From: Eutypella sp. D-1
Lineage: Eukaryota; Ascomycota; Sordariomycetes; Xylariales; Diatrypaceae
Length of the DNA: 64,000 nucleotides
Assembly (NCBI GenBank): GCA_023313575.1
Contig: JAJTTP010000010.1
Coordinates: 1,364,001 to 1,428,000, forward strand
Direction: 5' to 3'
The notes below the pieces were generated by a model. That model ran no database searches. It saw only the letters and a program-made list of their open reading frames with translations, and was not told the DNA's origin. The position numbers and the translations under genes are program-made. Below, piece after piece: positions 36,210 through 50,916 of this stretch (positions within the stretch are counted from its first letter, which is position 1; each line of letters opens with the position of its first letter).

Positions 36210-36910
36210 GCTGGCGCGATTGTGTGGAGGGACATTTACATCATATCATAAGGAAAGAAACGGTGGGAAACAAGAACAGGGAAGGAGGGAGAAAGTGGGG
36301 GGCGAGTACTGGGTGAAATACGTGTTTCACCAAAAAGAAAAAAAAAGATTGTATGTTTTCAGAGGGATGGGCAGGCACAAAATCCCCACGGATCGAATAT
36401 CATTTCTCGACTCTTACCTGTGCTAGGCTGATGAGCTGGGCTATGTTCGAAGAAAGGGCATGCTTGGTGTGCGGGGATTGTTTGACTACCTAGCTCGCAT
36501 GTTCGCTCACGTATGTACACTAGGGCTCAGTGCGTTCTCCGGGGGAAGAGGGGTGGGGAGGGGGGTTTGTTGTTGTTAAGTTCTATTTTCTAATGCAACA
36601 CATGGGATCCGAAGCACTCTGGAGACATACCGTGACCCGATTCACGGCGCCTGTGCGAGGTGAGGTGTCGTAACTTGGTGGTGGTATGTTTGTTACGCTA
36701 TGTATATAATATAAAAAGTGAGGTAGGTAGGTAGGTACAGATATCTTCCTTTCTATGATTTGCGGCCGTAAGGTTCGGCCTAGACTTACTTATACAACTC
36801 CATCCATCCATCCATCTTATCTATCGATCTATGCTTCTTCTTCGTCCTCCTTATTCCTCTTTCTCTTTCTTTCTTCCACTCGCATACGTGACTCCCCCCC
36901 CTCCCCAACC
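36210..36910. other. spacer between convergent YIP5 and rhodanese
   Basis: Two 3' flanks meet; no gene seen. GTAG tandem at about 36720-36737 and pyrimidine-rich sequence at 36825-36880. Confidence 0.55.
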
Positions 36911-37773
36911 TCACCGCTCAACCTTCCCGCCCCGCGCGACCCAATCGACCCAGGAGCCGGGGTACTCGCCAACAACGGCATTCCAGCCAGCATCCCTAGC
37001 GAGGGCCGCAGCGGCGCGACTGCGAACGCCGGCCTTGCAGTAAAACAAAACCTGTTCCTCCCCCTTTGCCTCCCCCGCGTCCTCCGCGGCGAGCCCGAGC
37101 CCCGGCCGCTCGAACCCAAACCGGTCCTCGAAGTCCTCGGCGGACAGGTGGAAGCTGTCGGGGGCCGAGGTCACGGGCACGTTGATGGCGCCGGGGATTC
37201 GGCCCGTCTGCGCTACTTCGCCTGGTTCTCGCACGTCGATTATCGTCACGCGCCGCCCCCGCCCATTGCCCGGTTGTTGTTGTCGTTGTTGTTCTCGCGT
37301 GAGCTCGTCGATCTGCGTAATAGGGACATCCGGAATTAGTGCTTTGTCGGGTATTTGTGTGGACTATGGGGGGGGAAGGGGGGGGGAGTAACAAGGAAAG
37401 AAGGAAGCAGACGCACCTCTTCAAAACTCCAGATGCGGCTCCCACTCGGCGCCCTCTGCCCCTCCCCCTCCTTCTGGCCCGCCGCGTCCGCGCTCGAGGA
37501 GTACGGCCGCCGGAGCCTCAACCCCAGCCCCGGCCGAGCCCAACTAGTACCCGGCCGACGCGGAACCGGCACAGCGCACGCTCGCGGGGATGGGGTTGTT
37601 GTGCTCTTAGCCGTCGGCGCGGTGGTGGTGGTGGTGGTAGTGCTGCTGCTGAAGAGGGCCCGGGATGCTGCCGGGTTAAGGGCCGGGGTTGTAGATAGAG
37701 ATAGAGCCAGCGAACAAGGCCCCTTTCCTCTACCTACGAGGCCCCCACCTAGGACCGCTCGTCTCGTTGCCAT
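36911..37773 (-). CDS. rhodanese-domain sulfurtransferase, probably mitochondrial
   Basis: Single-domain rhodanese, a thiosulfate sulfurtransferase-type enzyme that carries persulfide on its active cysteine. Exons 37773-37417 and 37363-36911 give 269 aa. The active loop is LFYCKAGVRSR with Cys at about 228, matching CxxGxR. VTIIDVREPGEVAQTGRIPG and AINVPV are the CH2-type rhodanese blocks. Residues 1-45 are rich in Arg, Ala and Ser with almost no acidic residues, consistent with a mitochondrial targeting peptide. The intron acceptor (ATAG, next base 37363) was chosen because it keeps phase 0; the AAAG nearer the domain does not. A tetranucleotide repeat begins about 15 nt upstream of the ATG. 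Closest yeast relatives would be Rdl1/Rdl2-type proteins; orthology is not established. Confidence 0.85.
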
Positions 37774-39428
<1,655 letters not shown>

Positions 39429-41329
39429 TTACCATTTCTTCTCCTCGAACGTTAAGGGGCAGTTGTCCTAGAGAGGTGTTAGTCAGCGTTGTCCCATGCG
39501 GCTTCGTCTTCAGGATCAGCTTACCTTGGGGAAGATGGTCGCGAAGATACTGATCTCTTCGGATAACGGCGTGGCATGGTGCTTCCAGTCGAGCATTATC
39601 GAGGCCTTTCCAAGACACAGCGCCAGGTTCAGCTGTGCGTAGTGCTGACCGATGCAATAGTGCGGACCCGTGCCGAACACAAGGTAGTTCTTGGAGCCCT
39701 TCTCCTCCGCGTCGCCCAGATAATACCGGTCGGGGTCGAACTCATCGGGCTTGTCATAGACGTCGGGGTCGTGCAACGCAGGCCACGTGGTAGGGATGAC
39801 CATGGCACCCTTGGGGGCCGTGTAGCCTTCGGTAACGGGGAACGCCTTCTTGACCTGGTACGGGACCATGATGACTGGGGGCCGCCACCGCAGAAGCTCG
39901 CGCACGACCGCTCGGGTGTAGGTCATTGATTCTAGCTGGTCCATGGTCAATCGAGCATTGATATCGCCGTTCCGTACGCGATAGTTTTCCTCCCGCACAC
40001 GTTCCATAACATCCTGGCGCTGAGCAACGACCTGGAACAGGTTCGTGACGGCGCTACTCGTGGCGTCCTGCGAGGCGAAAAGGAAAGTGAACAGGGTACG
40101 TGAGATTTCCATGTCGGAGAATTCGCGGATGAGGATCGTCGGCTTCTGCAGTCCCTCGGTCGACAGGCCCTTCTCCGTCGCCTCGCGCCATTTCTTCGAG
40201 TCGATCATGTCCTTGATCCAAGCGTCGATAATACAAGTAACCTCGCCGCCAGCAGCCATACGAACCTTGGCCTTGGCCGCGCACTTAGCAAACTCATCCA
40301 TGGTCATGTCGGCGGCCTTCTTTCCGTACCAGGCCTTGGTGTAGGGGATGATGATGGGGAAGTTGACAAGCTCGAGCGCTGCCGTGATCAGGTAGTAGTC
40401 ATCCGAGATCTTCCTCATGGCGGAGTCCGGGATGTAGTGGCCAGCAAACGTCCGGAGCGAGACAGAGCACATGAGCTCGCGGAAATCGTGCATAAAAGGA
40501 TAGGGCTTGCCCCCGTTATCCTTGGTGATCTGCAAGAACCTCTGGAAAAACTTGTCGTACATGTCTTCCTGACCGGGCAGGTACGCCTCGAGGGCGCGAC
40601 GGGTAAAGAGGCCGTTGAGGCCCTTGCGGAACTCGACATGAGCAATACCGTCCAAGAAGACCCAGCTGTCTTTTCCGAGAATGGTGGTGGCGATGTCGAC
40701 AACGCAGGGCTTCACGTATCTGGGCGAGTTGAAAATTTTGCGGGCTAAGTCGCGCGTGGAGGCAATGACTACGAATCTAGGGAACCTGTCAATGGCCGTC
40801 CGGAGCCACGAGAGAGCGCGAATGGTGGTGAAGGTGGTTGGTGAAGGTGGTAACGGTGGTGACTCACTTGTGGAAGACGGAGACGCAGCTGAGGGGACCG
40901 CTGGCCCATTTGGCCTGGTATTTTTCCATCTTAGGATTGATGGACTCGAGGAAAGGACCGACGAAGGGCTGTTTGAACCGGGGGCCGACAATTGAACCTT
41001 TCTGGTGCCAGTAGCTGACTATACATAGTGACGAGAATTAGACAACAAAAATTCCGAGATCTCCAGAACGGTACAACACGAGGAATAGCAGCAATAACAC
41101 CTGCAACGACCAATGACCAATGGCCCAACAACCAATGGCAAGACGACAAGACTGGGAACTTACGCTGGTCGTACGCGACAGCTAAGGCGATAAGAGTGAA
41201 AATCCATGTCGAGATACTGGTATTCGAGATGAGATCGCGGAAGTAATCGACCTGAGAAACCAAGTTCCCACTACTAGGGATCGGGGCCTGCGCCAAGGGC
41301 GAGGTGAAGCTCGTGGCGTTGACCGACAT
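39429..41329 (-). CDS. ERG5: sterol C-22 desaturase, cytochrome P450 CYP61 (Erg5)
   Basis: Microsomal P450 that introduces the C22-C23 double bond late in ergosterol synthesis. Exons 41329-41164, 41018-40868, 40785-39525 and 39467-39429 fit in phase, giving 538 aa. An N-terminal membrane segment, [15 protein letters not shown], precedes [20 protein letters not shown] and [13 protein letters not shown], both Erg5 hallmarks restored by splicing. The I-helix reads [13 protein letters not shown], the K-helix ELLRWRPP (ExxR), and the haem loop [11 protein letters not shown] with Cys about 483. The GPH variant of the haem loop is normal for Erg5. The C-terminus [15 protein letters not shown] comes from a 39-nt last exon. 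This enzyme is fungus-specific and supports the assignment of the organism. Confidence 0.96.
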
Positions 41330-44300
41330 GGCGGGTGGTCGGCGTGGTCCAACGGGAGATTTGTTTTTTTGGGTGGTGGTGATAGTTGTTGGGTTGGTGG
41401 GAGGAGGACAAGAAAAGTCCCGAAAGGAGAGGGAGCGAGAAAGACGGGACAAAGCGCGAGGAAAAATAGGTTATAATAAGATTATATGATTATTTAGTGT
41501 TTTTTTCCCAATTCCGCTGCCCCCCTTAGGTATTACAGGTATTACAGGTATTACAAGTACACCCCCCTAGCAGCATGTATTTCCGCGCTGGGGTTGGGAT
41601 TGACCAATCAGTTAAATAGGGGTCCTAGCGTAGTAACCTAGTTAGGTAACATACTTATGGCAGGGATGACCTCTCCTCCGTTTTTTATTTTATTTTATTT
41701 TGACTATCTTAAATTTTTTTAATGCCCGGGTGGGCTTTCTTTCTTTTTTTTGTTTTGCTGCCTTTTCCTATCTTCTTTCCAACTTTTCTAACCGTTAGGA
41801 AGAAGAAAGAAGCAGGTTATTAAAAAGCAATGGGGGGGTGGGAAAAGAGGAGTAGATTAGGTAGGGACTTCGGGGAACTCCAGAAGCTTATTATTGACTA
41901 TACCTTTCCTTAATACCCTATTGGCTGCAAGAAATAATACTTCGTAACAGAACACCTGCTTGGAACACTCTGCAGTTAAGGTCGAAACTTACTTACGTTT
42001 CCTACCTTCTAAGTACAGTGATAAGGCTACCCAGCAGTACTTTAGGTTAGGTAGGTAATAGACAATAGGTAATAGGGCTATGGCAAAGGCCGTCGGGGAG
42101 GAGAAAGATGGGAAACTAAAAGCAATGACGAATGGGGGTGAGGTGGGATAGTCGGAGTCTTTGGAGATTCCAAGGTTGTTCTAGCCTAGATTCTTGGAAG
42201 GTTTCTAGTAACCTGATGTTGTCATGAGGGATGGGACCTGGCCTTCGAACGAATTAACCGATAGTTACTTTTTTTTTCTTCTACATAGATTCTATTTCTA
42301 CCGAATTAGGTACCTTGTCAGTTATCAGCATCTCTCATCTTCTTGATTATCGGCCGATCATCCCACGCCGTATTGGTAATTGCTGTATTTGTACAATCTA
42401 CGTATAGGTCGGTCAGTCGGGTACTCGTACGTCGTAAACTTCGTTCTCACATACTTCCCTACCCGAGCTGTTATAAGATAGGCAGGTTAGCAGGCAGGCG
42501 CGCCCCTCTCATGCCACCCTGCATCTATAATGTACATATCTAGGAAGTTTCATAGTCTCAGATCGACCCTTACCCACTTGGAGTTTGGGTAAATCTACCG
42601 GGCTTAGTTTAGTACCTAGTGTCGGTTCCACGGGTAACCTACTTGGAGGCTTGGTAATGTTAAAATTATTACAACTGACAGCTCTTCATAATAAAAATTC
42701 TCCTCTTTATTCCACCCTCCCCCCTAACGATATAACCTTTTAGTAAGGCATATACATAGGCCTGGGGCAGTTTAGATATACATAGTGTAAAGAGGAGTGA
42801 GTACCCAGTCATAAACATGCGATTAATACCGGTTGAGTTCTGCCGGCTGTTGCTTAAATTGTCCCTTGTTTCGGTTTACTCTTTCTCTCTCCACTATGAT
42901 GAGCCCAGGTCTTTTCCCTTCCCGTTAACAACTTGGAGTCTGGGCATGTATGTACAGTATGTAGACTAGAGCAATGGCAGGTTATGTGACAGGGCTGTCA
43001 TGTCATGATAGGTGGGGGCTTGAGATCCCATGAACGCACAGTGACAGTCGACCCCGGTATAGAAGAGTTAGAATACATACAGTATTACATTAACTACCTC
43101 TGCCCGCTACGCCCGCCCGTTATCCCGCGCCTATCAAAGTGCATCGTATGGTCATTCACGATAGCTCGGTATTCGATATCCATAATCGTGCAATCCGGAT
43201 ACAAACTTGTGTACGGAGTCCATTATAGTAAGTAAAGTTCCGGGAGGGGAGGGAACGTGCCACGCGGCCCCCTAAGAGACTAAATACCTATAGGGATTGT
43301 AGTTACCTAAAGTACCTAGGTAAGTTAACGGGAACAGGACTCTGTTACTCGCTCGCAAACCGGTTCGTCTGGGCGGCTTCTTCGAAGATCCCGCTTTCCC
43401 CGATCTTTGGGCGCGCAAAATCGAATCGCTATGGTGCAGCGTCGTCTTTCTTGGTTGCAGTTGTTGTGCAGCAGACTCAAGTGATGAAAAGGTCCCTGTC
43501 GGGGCCCCGGGGTAAGTGAAAGTTGCTATTGCTAGCAGGTGCAGATGCAGATGCAGATGCAAGGTGCATTTTGCTTCTTTTTCTTGCCTACATACTGCTA
43601 GCTCCTAGCTGAGAAAGAACTTCCCATATCATAGTGCATCCCCATTCACACGGGGGGAAGGGGTGGACGCGATTTCCTCCAATCACCGCCATCAGGTCCC
43701 TGGATTAGGCCGGCATGACCCCACCCCGTACCATGCCGCTGAATACGAATACGACGACGCACCCCCGCTTCTTCCCCCAAAAATTCCCTGAAGTTTTTAC
43801 TTTCCACATCGCATCATCGGTCGCATTCGCTCATCGCGGCTTCTCGGCTTTCTGACGAAATAGTGCCCGTTATGGCTAGCCGGGAAGGGGAAGGGATACG
43901 AGTACGAAGGTATATAGCTTTTTAGTTGATAATGTCGGTGTATCCCCGGGTCCCGTCAAGGCGTCCGTTTCGAAGGATTCCCCGAACTGCCGGGTTAATT
44001 ACATCCACCGTTTAGTTTAAAGTACCTACATTCATAGTTTCGGAGTTAGGTAGTTACCAAGATTTTTTTTCTAAGATCCATCTGTTTTATAGAATGGAAA
44101 GCATTGGATATCATTAGTATTAGGACGTGGAGGTTCAATTATCATGCGAATATTATGATAAATGAATGCACTGATCACTACCTGGCATATAAACAAACAC
44201 ATTATATATCTGAAGAAGATGATGACTCAGAATAATATGCACTTGTAATTATCTGCCCATAGAAAATTCCCTAGATCGCCCCCTACATAGGAAATAAGTT

Positions 44301-44415
44301 CAATGCCCCCGGTGCGCGATGCGCGTTCCCACCGCAACCGCCGCCGCCGCTATTTCCCACAATCCTAGTCCGCGATCGCAACACCCCTCACAACACGACG
44401 TGACGCGGACATACC
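41330..44415. other. 3-kb spacer between ERG5 and ECM4
   Basis: AT-rich sequence with no supported gene. Short direct repeats of ATTACAGGT lie at about 41530-41560, and a GCAGAT tandem at 43540-43562. It includes the ERG5 promoter and the ECM4 3' flank. Confidence 0.55.
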
Positions 44416-46328
44416 TTACTTGGCCGCGGCTACGGCCGGGACCTCCTCGCCGAGCGGAAGGACGTCGGGGACGGGGCCGAGGGGCGTGATGGCGTGGGGG
44501 TTGATCTGGGGGTGGCTCCGGGTGTAGTGGCGCTTGATGTGCAGGAAGTTGGTCGTGTCCCGGAACGCCGGCTGGTTCCAGTACAGGTTCCGCAGCCACG
44601 CGTGCAGGCGCGGGTACCCCGACCGGATGTCGCGCACGTTGCACTTGAAGTGCTGCACGTAGACGGGCTGTCGACCAGGCCGGTCGTGTTAGCTCTTCTT
44701 TTTCCGTCTCCGTCTTGTGACGTCTCAAGGTGAGGAGGGATGAAGGGACTTACATCAAACCTGATAAGCGTCACGTAACTATATACATATGAAGAAGAAA
44801 AAAGGCATCAACCCGTCAGTAAACCCCTTGAATCACATATCCTAGGACTACAGTTGAGTCAGTAAGTTACTCACAGCCTGATGTCGGTCTCGGTGATCTT
44901 GTCGCCGAACCAGTAGGGGCCCTCGGAGGCCGTGGAGGCGAGGTGCGCCTCGGCCCTGTCGAGCGCCTCGAACAGCGCCGTCACGTTGCGCTCGTACGCT
45001 TCCTGCGTCGTCGCGAACCCGCTCTTGTACACCCCGTTGTTGATCAGGTCGTACGTCCATTCGCCCACCTCGTCGATCGCGGGGCGCAGGGTCTCGGGGT
45101 AGACTTTACGCCGGGGGGGAAGAAGTAATGTTAGCGGTGTCATTGAGTAGGAGGTGAGGGGGGTTAGTGGCAAAGAAAAGAAAGAGAAACACCCACGGTC
45201 AACAGCGGCGTGTGACGCCGGAAGCTGCGCGTCGAAGACGTGGCCGAGCATGCGCAGGATCTCGCTACTCTCGTTACTAACGATGGTGCCAGCCTTCTTA
45301 TCAAACAGCACGGGCACAGTGAAGCGGCCGGTGTATTCCGGGTTCACTCCGAAGTAGACGTGGCGCAGATGGGTGTTTTCCTCGTGACCCGGCAGCGGGT
45401 CCGGCACCACGTTCTCGCCCGCTGCATCCGCATCCTCCGACGTCGGGAAGCGCCATCCTGTGGAGGGGGTCCGCGCCCCCGTGGGTTAGCCTTTGGTCGC
45501 TCCGGGCGGCCGGTCCTCCGAGAAGATAGGATGCAGGTTGGGTGAGAAAAACTCACCCTTCTCGCCCATGTGCCAGTGCACGACTGAGAACGAGATGAAA
45601 TCCTCGAAGCCTTTCAGCTTCCGAGCGATCAGCGTGCGATGCGCCTGCAAGTCTCCAAAGGAGAAATATCAGTATCAGTACACACGCGCCCACACCACAC
45701 CACACAACGGCCGCACCGAGCAGTGGCGTGTTAAAGCCAGGGGGGCGTGTCGGAAACCAGGCAGGTATTACGCACCCAGGGACAGGCGTAGCTGACGTAG
45801 AGGTGGTAGCGGCCCTTCTCGGGAGGGAACTGGGCGCCGGGCTCGGTTGAGATCCAATTCCGGAACACGCTCGCCTGCCGCTTAAACTCGCCCGACTTGT
45901 CGCCGGGCTTGACCCAATCTGTGATCTTGGAGGCCTGGTCACGTATGTTAAAAACATCATACAATCAATACTCTGAGGGCTTAGCTTCCTTTAGGAGGCC
46001 GGGGTGGGAGGAAAAGGGGGGGGTAGAACGGAATTTCCGGGGTGCGTATCGGGGATATTGTACCCACCATCCTGACCTGCTGTGCCCCGCTTAAACCGGG
46101 ACCTTTCGGGATCGGCTGGAGTTCTCTCGACGGCGCTCCTCGAAACTGGTTCGGGATAGCAACAGCAGCAGCAGCAGCAGTAGTTGAGGTGAAATGTCTC
46201 GGCTTCGAAATCGCCAGGCAAAGCCGATGAACCACGAACCCGGGTGAACTGGTGGTGCTGGTAGTGGTGATTCTGGATGTCGGAGCTGGACCTGATAGCA
46301 GGGCTCTGGGCACGCGGGAGAAGCTCAT
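44416..46328 (-). CDS. ECM4: glutathionyl-hydroquinone reductase, Xi-class GST (Ecm4/Gto)
   Basis: Thiol-dependent reductase of glutathionyl-quinones. Seven exons fit in phase: 46328-46068, 45934-45776, 45644-45557, 45457-45197, 45103-44875, 44778-44754 (25 nt) and 44667-44416, giving 424 aa. The Xi hallmarks are [15 protein letters not shown], the catalytic YACPW (Cys about 138) followed by [12 protein letters not shown], and [19 protein letters not shown]. The C-terminal helical domain carries [19 protein letters not shown], then [10 protein letters not shown]. Exon 1 encodes 87 residues rich in Arg, Ser, Thr and Ala that resemble a mitochondrial targeting peptide, and ends exactly at an ATG codon that splices onto ASKITDW. 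That second ATG is a plausible start for a short cytosolic form. Confidence 0.9.
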
Positions 46329-47681
46329 GGAATGAGCTCAATGGCTGGTTGGCTGGCTTATTACCCTCTTTGGTAGGTATTGACCTGCTAATAGAGGTTT
46401 AGTATTAAAAAGAATTACGCCCCTAAAATCATGCATGTCGCTCCCCATCACCCCCCGGCAGCGGCGGCCCCCCTCTTTCTCCCTCCCCCGACCTTTGGAG
46501 AAAGAAAGAGGTCGGGACGGAAGCGGGGGAAACGGAACCGACAGATGAGGTGATTTTGCGAGCTGATGGGGGGCAGGCCAAAAGAAGAATTGAAGACTCG
46601 CTTGACTTACTTTCCCTCACTTCGATCTGTCACTTAACCAAACAAGAAAACAATTTATATGAGAGAATCTCTTCTTAGTGCTAATCAATCTTTCGTGCGA
46701 GTACGCCTTTCAATATACATATATATAGTCAGGAATTCTCCCTATTGCTCTTTCAACTTGCTTAGATTTCTAAACGTTTTGTCGAGATTGTGATTACATA
46801 CTCCCCTATAGCCTACAAGGTCGGGCTTTGATCAGCTATTACAGATCGTGACGTAAACTAACGGCCTCTAATGAAGTATGCAGGTTGCCTACCTAAGGTA
46901 GGTATGAACTACTATGGACCCATGCTTCCATCCCTGACTAGCCCCGCTCCCCTCTCTCTCTCTCTCGCTTCCTCGCGCCCAGCGCTTAGTACCGGCGACT
47001 GACTTTCATTATCAATCAAAGCCAGCCAAGCCTATCTTAGTCCGAGTCCGGCTCCGGGGCGGGGAAAGCAGGAGAGATAGATATTGGATACGAATCAGCT
47101 TGGGTCCTGTAAGGACCCATGTGCCATGTGCCTAACTCACTGCGTGCCTCGGTGCAAGTCCATAGGCGCCTCTTACTAAGCAGCCAAACCGAACCAGCAG
47201 GCAGGGCATATATCGCACAATCGCTTTCAGGCGAAACATTATCTAATCAAGAGGTAAATACATGAATAATGCAATAGGAGAAAGATCGTCAGAAGTCTAT
47301 AGTTGCATAACAGGTACATAGAAGCGAGCTAGAAGTTCTTCGTGGTTAGGAAGAGAAGTGATCTATTCATGTTTTACTATGGAATCCATTGAAAACCCAG
47401 GCCAACAAGTTTCTATCTCCTGACTGTACCAATGCCAACCAGCCTTCAAGATATTATATAGGTCAAGAACAACCTATATAAGTAATGACTGTGCCACATA
47501 GAATTCTCATCCTCAAACGGTCTGTCCTTTTCGATACACGATGACACAACATAGAGCATCAGTGGAACAGGGTGATATGATAGCATACCGTAATGGTTAA
47601 TTGCATGTCCAGCCCCGGAACTCTGGGAATCCTCTTTTTGTCCCCCGTAGAGCGGAGTGTCACTCATACTAAACTGCTTTT
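46329..47681. other. spacer between ECM4 and UBA1
   Basis: No gene seen. It holds the ECM4 promoter and the UBA1 3' flank. A CCTACCTAAGGTAGG motif lies at about 46888-46903, and a CT tract at 46953-46970. Confidence 0.55.
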
Positions 47682-50600
47682 CTATCTGACCTTGACCCTG
47701 ATGTACGGTACCTCGGCATCCTCATCGGCCTCATCCTCCGCCACGGTCTCGAAGATGACGTACTTTTGATGCTCGGGGATTGGCTTCTTGGACACGGACT
47801 CGACGAGTTGGCTCAGCTTGAGGGGCAGTCGTTCGGCATGTTTCGACTTGGCCATGAAGCCGGCGTACAGGAGGCTGACACCTGAGCTTAGCATGCTGAT
47901 GTTCAGACCCCGGTTCTTCTTGAAATCGTCGACAAGCTCCTGAAGCGTGATGTCGGCAACGTCGAACCGATCCCAGATCTTGTCCAGCGTAATCTTTCCG
48001 TTGGGGCCCTGGTATTCCACCTTGGGACTCGCGATCGGCTCGCTGAAGCCGAAGAAAGGCAGCGCCAGGTTGACGAAGCCGTTCTTGTACTGTTCGATGT
48101 CGTTCTTGCCATCGATGATCTTGTACAGCTCCAGCACTACAAGACCGGTTACCAACGCCGTGGTGGTCGCAATCGCTGGAATGATCTTCCCAGCGATGAA
48201 CTTCGTCCTGTGTCGGTCAGCCTGCTCAATCTTGTAATTTTCAGCGCGCAGGTTGCTTGACGCAGTGATAAAATCGATGTGGTGGTTCGTGTCGTCATCC
48301 TTCTCGAATTCCACGGGCGTCAGCTTGAACCCAGCCAGTTTGTTAGCAGGCGGGAGGCTTTCCATGATCTTTTGGAGCTCAGCATTGTCGTCGAAGGAAG
48401 AACTGCCCTCAGCATTCGGATCCTAACATTGTTAGCTTTTATCTCAATTTACCTAGTGCAGAACGTAGAGGACTTACAGGATCCTTGTCGCTCGCCTGGA
48501 TCTTGACGCCGGGATCAGGAGAGAAATCCGGCACGATCATGTTGTCCAGGACTTTGTAGTAAAGGTCCTTGCTGATACCCTCAGTGTTAATGTTGTAGTT
48601 GAATGCGTGGAGGTTCGCAGCGGCGACGATAAAACTGAAGTGAGTGGGGTTCTTTAGGTCAAACTTCAGCGGATCGGGGGCACGCTTCGGACCGGACCAA
48701 AAGGGGGTGCCGGTGGACGAGACCGAGTCCTTCGGGAAGTTATACAGGAGCTGTTGAATCGCGTTGTTATACTGCTTCTCAAACAGCATGCGTGCCCAGA
48801 TAATGCAATCCTCGAAGCTAAGAGGCTTGTCCGTCACCAGGTAGTCTCGAATGGTCTCTAGGGTGGCCTTCTCGTTGCCGCCTTGCTTTAGGGTGGTCTC
48901 CAGATAGTTAGGCTGGGAAAGATAAAGGTTGACGGTCTCGGGAGATTTGACGAAGCTCGTCTCGAAGAGCTCCCGCGCCCAGGCGATAGTGTGCTCGATC
49001 TTGTTGGGGAAACTCCTCAGGGTACACATGGGGAACGACTGCTCAGGCGGGTCTTGTGACGAGGAGTAGGACTCGGTCAAGTTAGGCAGCACGACCTGGG
49101 TGTTGCCCTTGGTACCCAGGGTACCGCTCTCGAGCAAGGGCTTGTGGAAGAAGACGCAGCGTCTATCGACGTACGCTCTGGCCTCCACGTTGTCTAGCGC
49201 ATTCGTGACACCGTCGAGCTCCTCCCAGAAGTCTTCGTTGAAGATGTGTTCTGTCTCGGGGCTGACACGGTCCTTCAGACACTTAATCTTGCCCTCCAGA
49301 TCCGGATTCATGGCTGCAACGGCCCTGGCGGCACAGTCGCTCTTCATCTCACCAACATCCTTGGCCCGGAACAAGAATTGGCGGTTGAGGTTGCTCTTCT
49401 CAATTGAGTCCATATCAGTAATAGTGATCTGACCCTTAGGACCGGTTCCGAGACCTATCATGGCCCAGTTCTTGAGCATCTCGCAACCGATGGCTCCGGC
49501 ACCGACCAAGAACTGTTTGATGTTGGAAATCTTCTCCTGGTACTCCTTGCCGAAGACCGCGATCTGACCGTCATACCGAGACCCAATAGGTTTGCAGAGT
49601 TCCTCAGATCTGGCAGTCGAAGTGGGCAGTGACTCTAGTGAATCGAAGTAGAACCACTGCTTGATGGGATGGAATTTTCCGGAAACCGCCTTCAAGACCT
49701 CTTGGGCTGTCAAGCCACCGAAGAGCGCGGCCATAGGGTTAAGGTCTCCCTGAGCCTGGTAGCTGAGCTCCTTAATAAGCTTCTCGTCTAGCTCGACGTC
49801 CAGCTTCTCCGACTCAACGAATTGCTTCGCGGACACGAGCAGAACCGTGGCATCCTCCTCGTTCATGGGCCGGGGCAACCGACCATGACTCTGAACGTAG
49901 GCATGGAGCGCCTGGAACCCGACGTGTAGCTGCTGGGGGCGGCCAAATTTGGCGAAGTCGGAGTCGACAAACTCGGGTTCGCGTAGAGAAGTCGAAATGG
50001 TCTTGAAGTCGATGAACTTGGGCATTTTGACTTGCTGATACAACCCGCCGCGCTTGTACTGACCCAGGCCCGAAACATCGCCGATCGAGAACGTGTAGGG
50101 CCCTTTCACAGTGATCTTTCTCGGCTCGGCACCGTTTAGGCCCTCCATTCCCTCGAGCTCGGAGAACGTAACGTAGTCGCCATCCTCTAGGCCATGTCGG
50201 GTCTCATCCAGCGCAGAGACGAGCCCGTCCTCGTCGATGCTGGCCACAATACCGTTGGTGGGATTTTCGCCCGTTGCGTCGAGGCAGGTGAAATTCTTTC
50301 CGAAGTCGCAGAAGACAGAGCCGAAGAGACCGAAGGTATCGGCAACGACGACATAGATGCCCTTGGAGTGGCAGTAGTCGCCTATCGCAAGTTGATGGTG
50401 AAGAGGGGTGTTGGTAAGGACGACGACCTGGTACTTGTCGAACTGTGACAAGTTCTCGCCTAATCTATTTGATAAATCGCCGTTAGCGCACTGATATATA
50501 TACGTATACCAATCCAGGAGTGTAGTTAAATCTTACCCTGAAGATTTGTGGAGGTTGACGGGAGTGTAGGCATTTAGCTCGGCGACACGGGGGGCAGTGA

Positions 50601-50916
50601 CAGCGTCTCGTGGCTTGCCAACGTCCTCGGGATGCAAAAAGAATTGGGATGAGAGGTCGGCGATGGCGACTGGGGTGGGATCATAGAGCGTCAAGCTCTT
50701 GACACCGGCCAGGGCGATGTTCTTGGCGATCTCGACACCCAAGCCCTTGAGACCGACGATGAGGACGTTGGAAGCGCCCATGCGCTTCATAGCCTCGTGA
50801 CCCAGGACATAAAGTTGACGACTATACAGCGACTCATCGATCTCGGAGGTTCCAACGACGGATTCGTCGACCTGGACGCGGGTGACCAGGTCGACCTCAG
50901 GGATGCCCGAAGCCAT
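47682..50916 (-). CDS. UBA1: ubiquitin-activating enzyme E1 (Uba1)
   Basis: Activates ubiquitin with ATP and transfers it to E2 enzymes; the top of the ubiquitin cascade, acting in cytosol and nucleus. Exons 50916-50537, 50464-48478 and 48422-47682 fit in phase, giving 1035 aa, the standard E1 length. The inactive adenylation half starts at [19 protein letters not shown]. The active half has the nucleotide-binding [15 protein letters not shown] and the [17 protein letters not shown] loop. The catalytic cysteine is in [10 protein letters not shown] at about residue 607. The C-terminal ubiquitin-fold domain ends in [10 protein letters not shown] 5'-UTR intron is likely (about 51019-50926) because a GTAAGT donor and TATAG acceptor bracket a branch-like TAATGAC just before the ATG. 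Its substrate ubiquitin is encoded by the L40 fusion in the same window. Confidence 0.97.
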
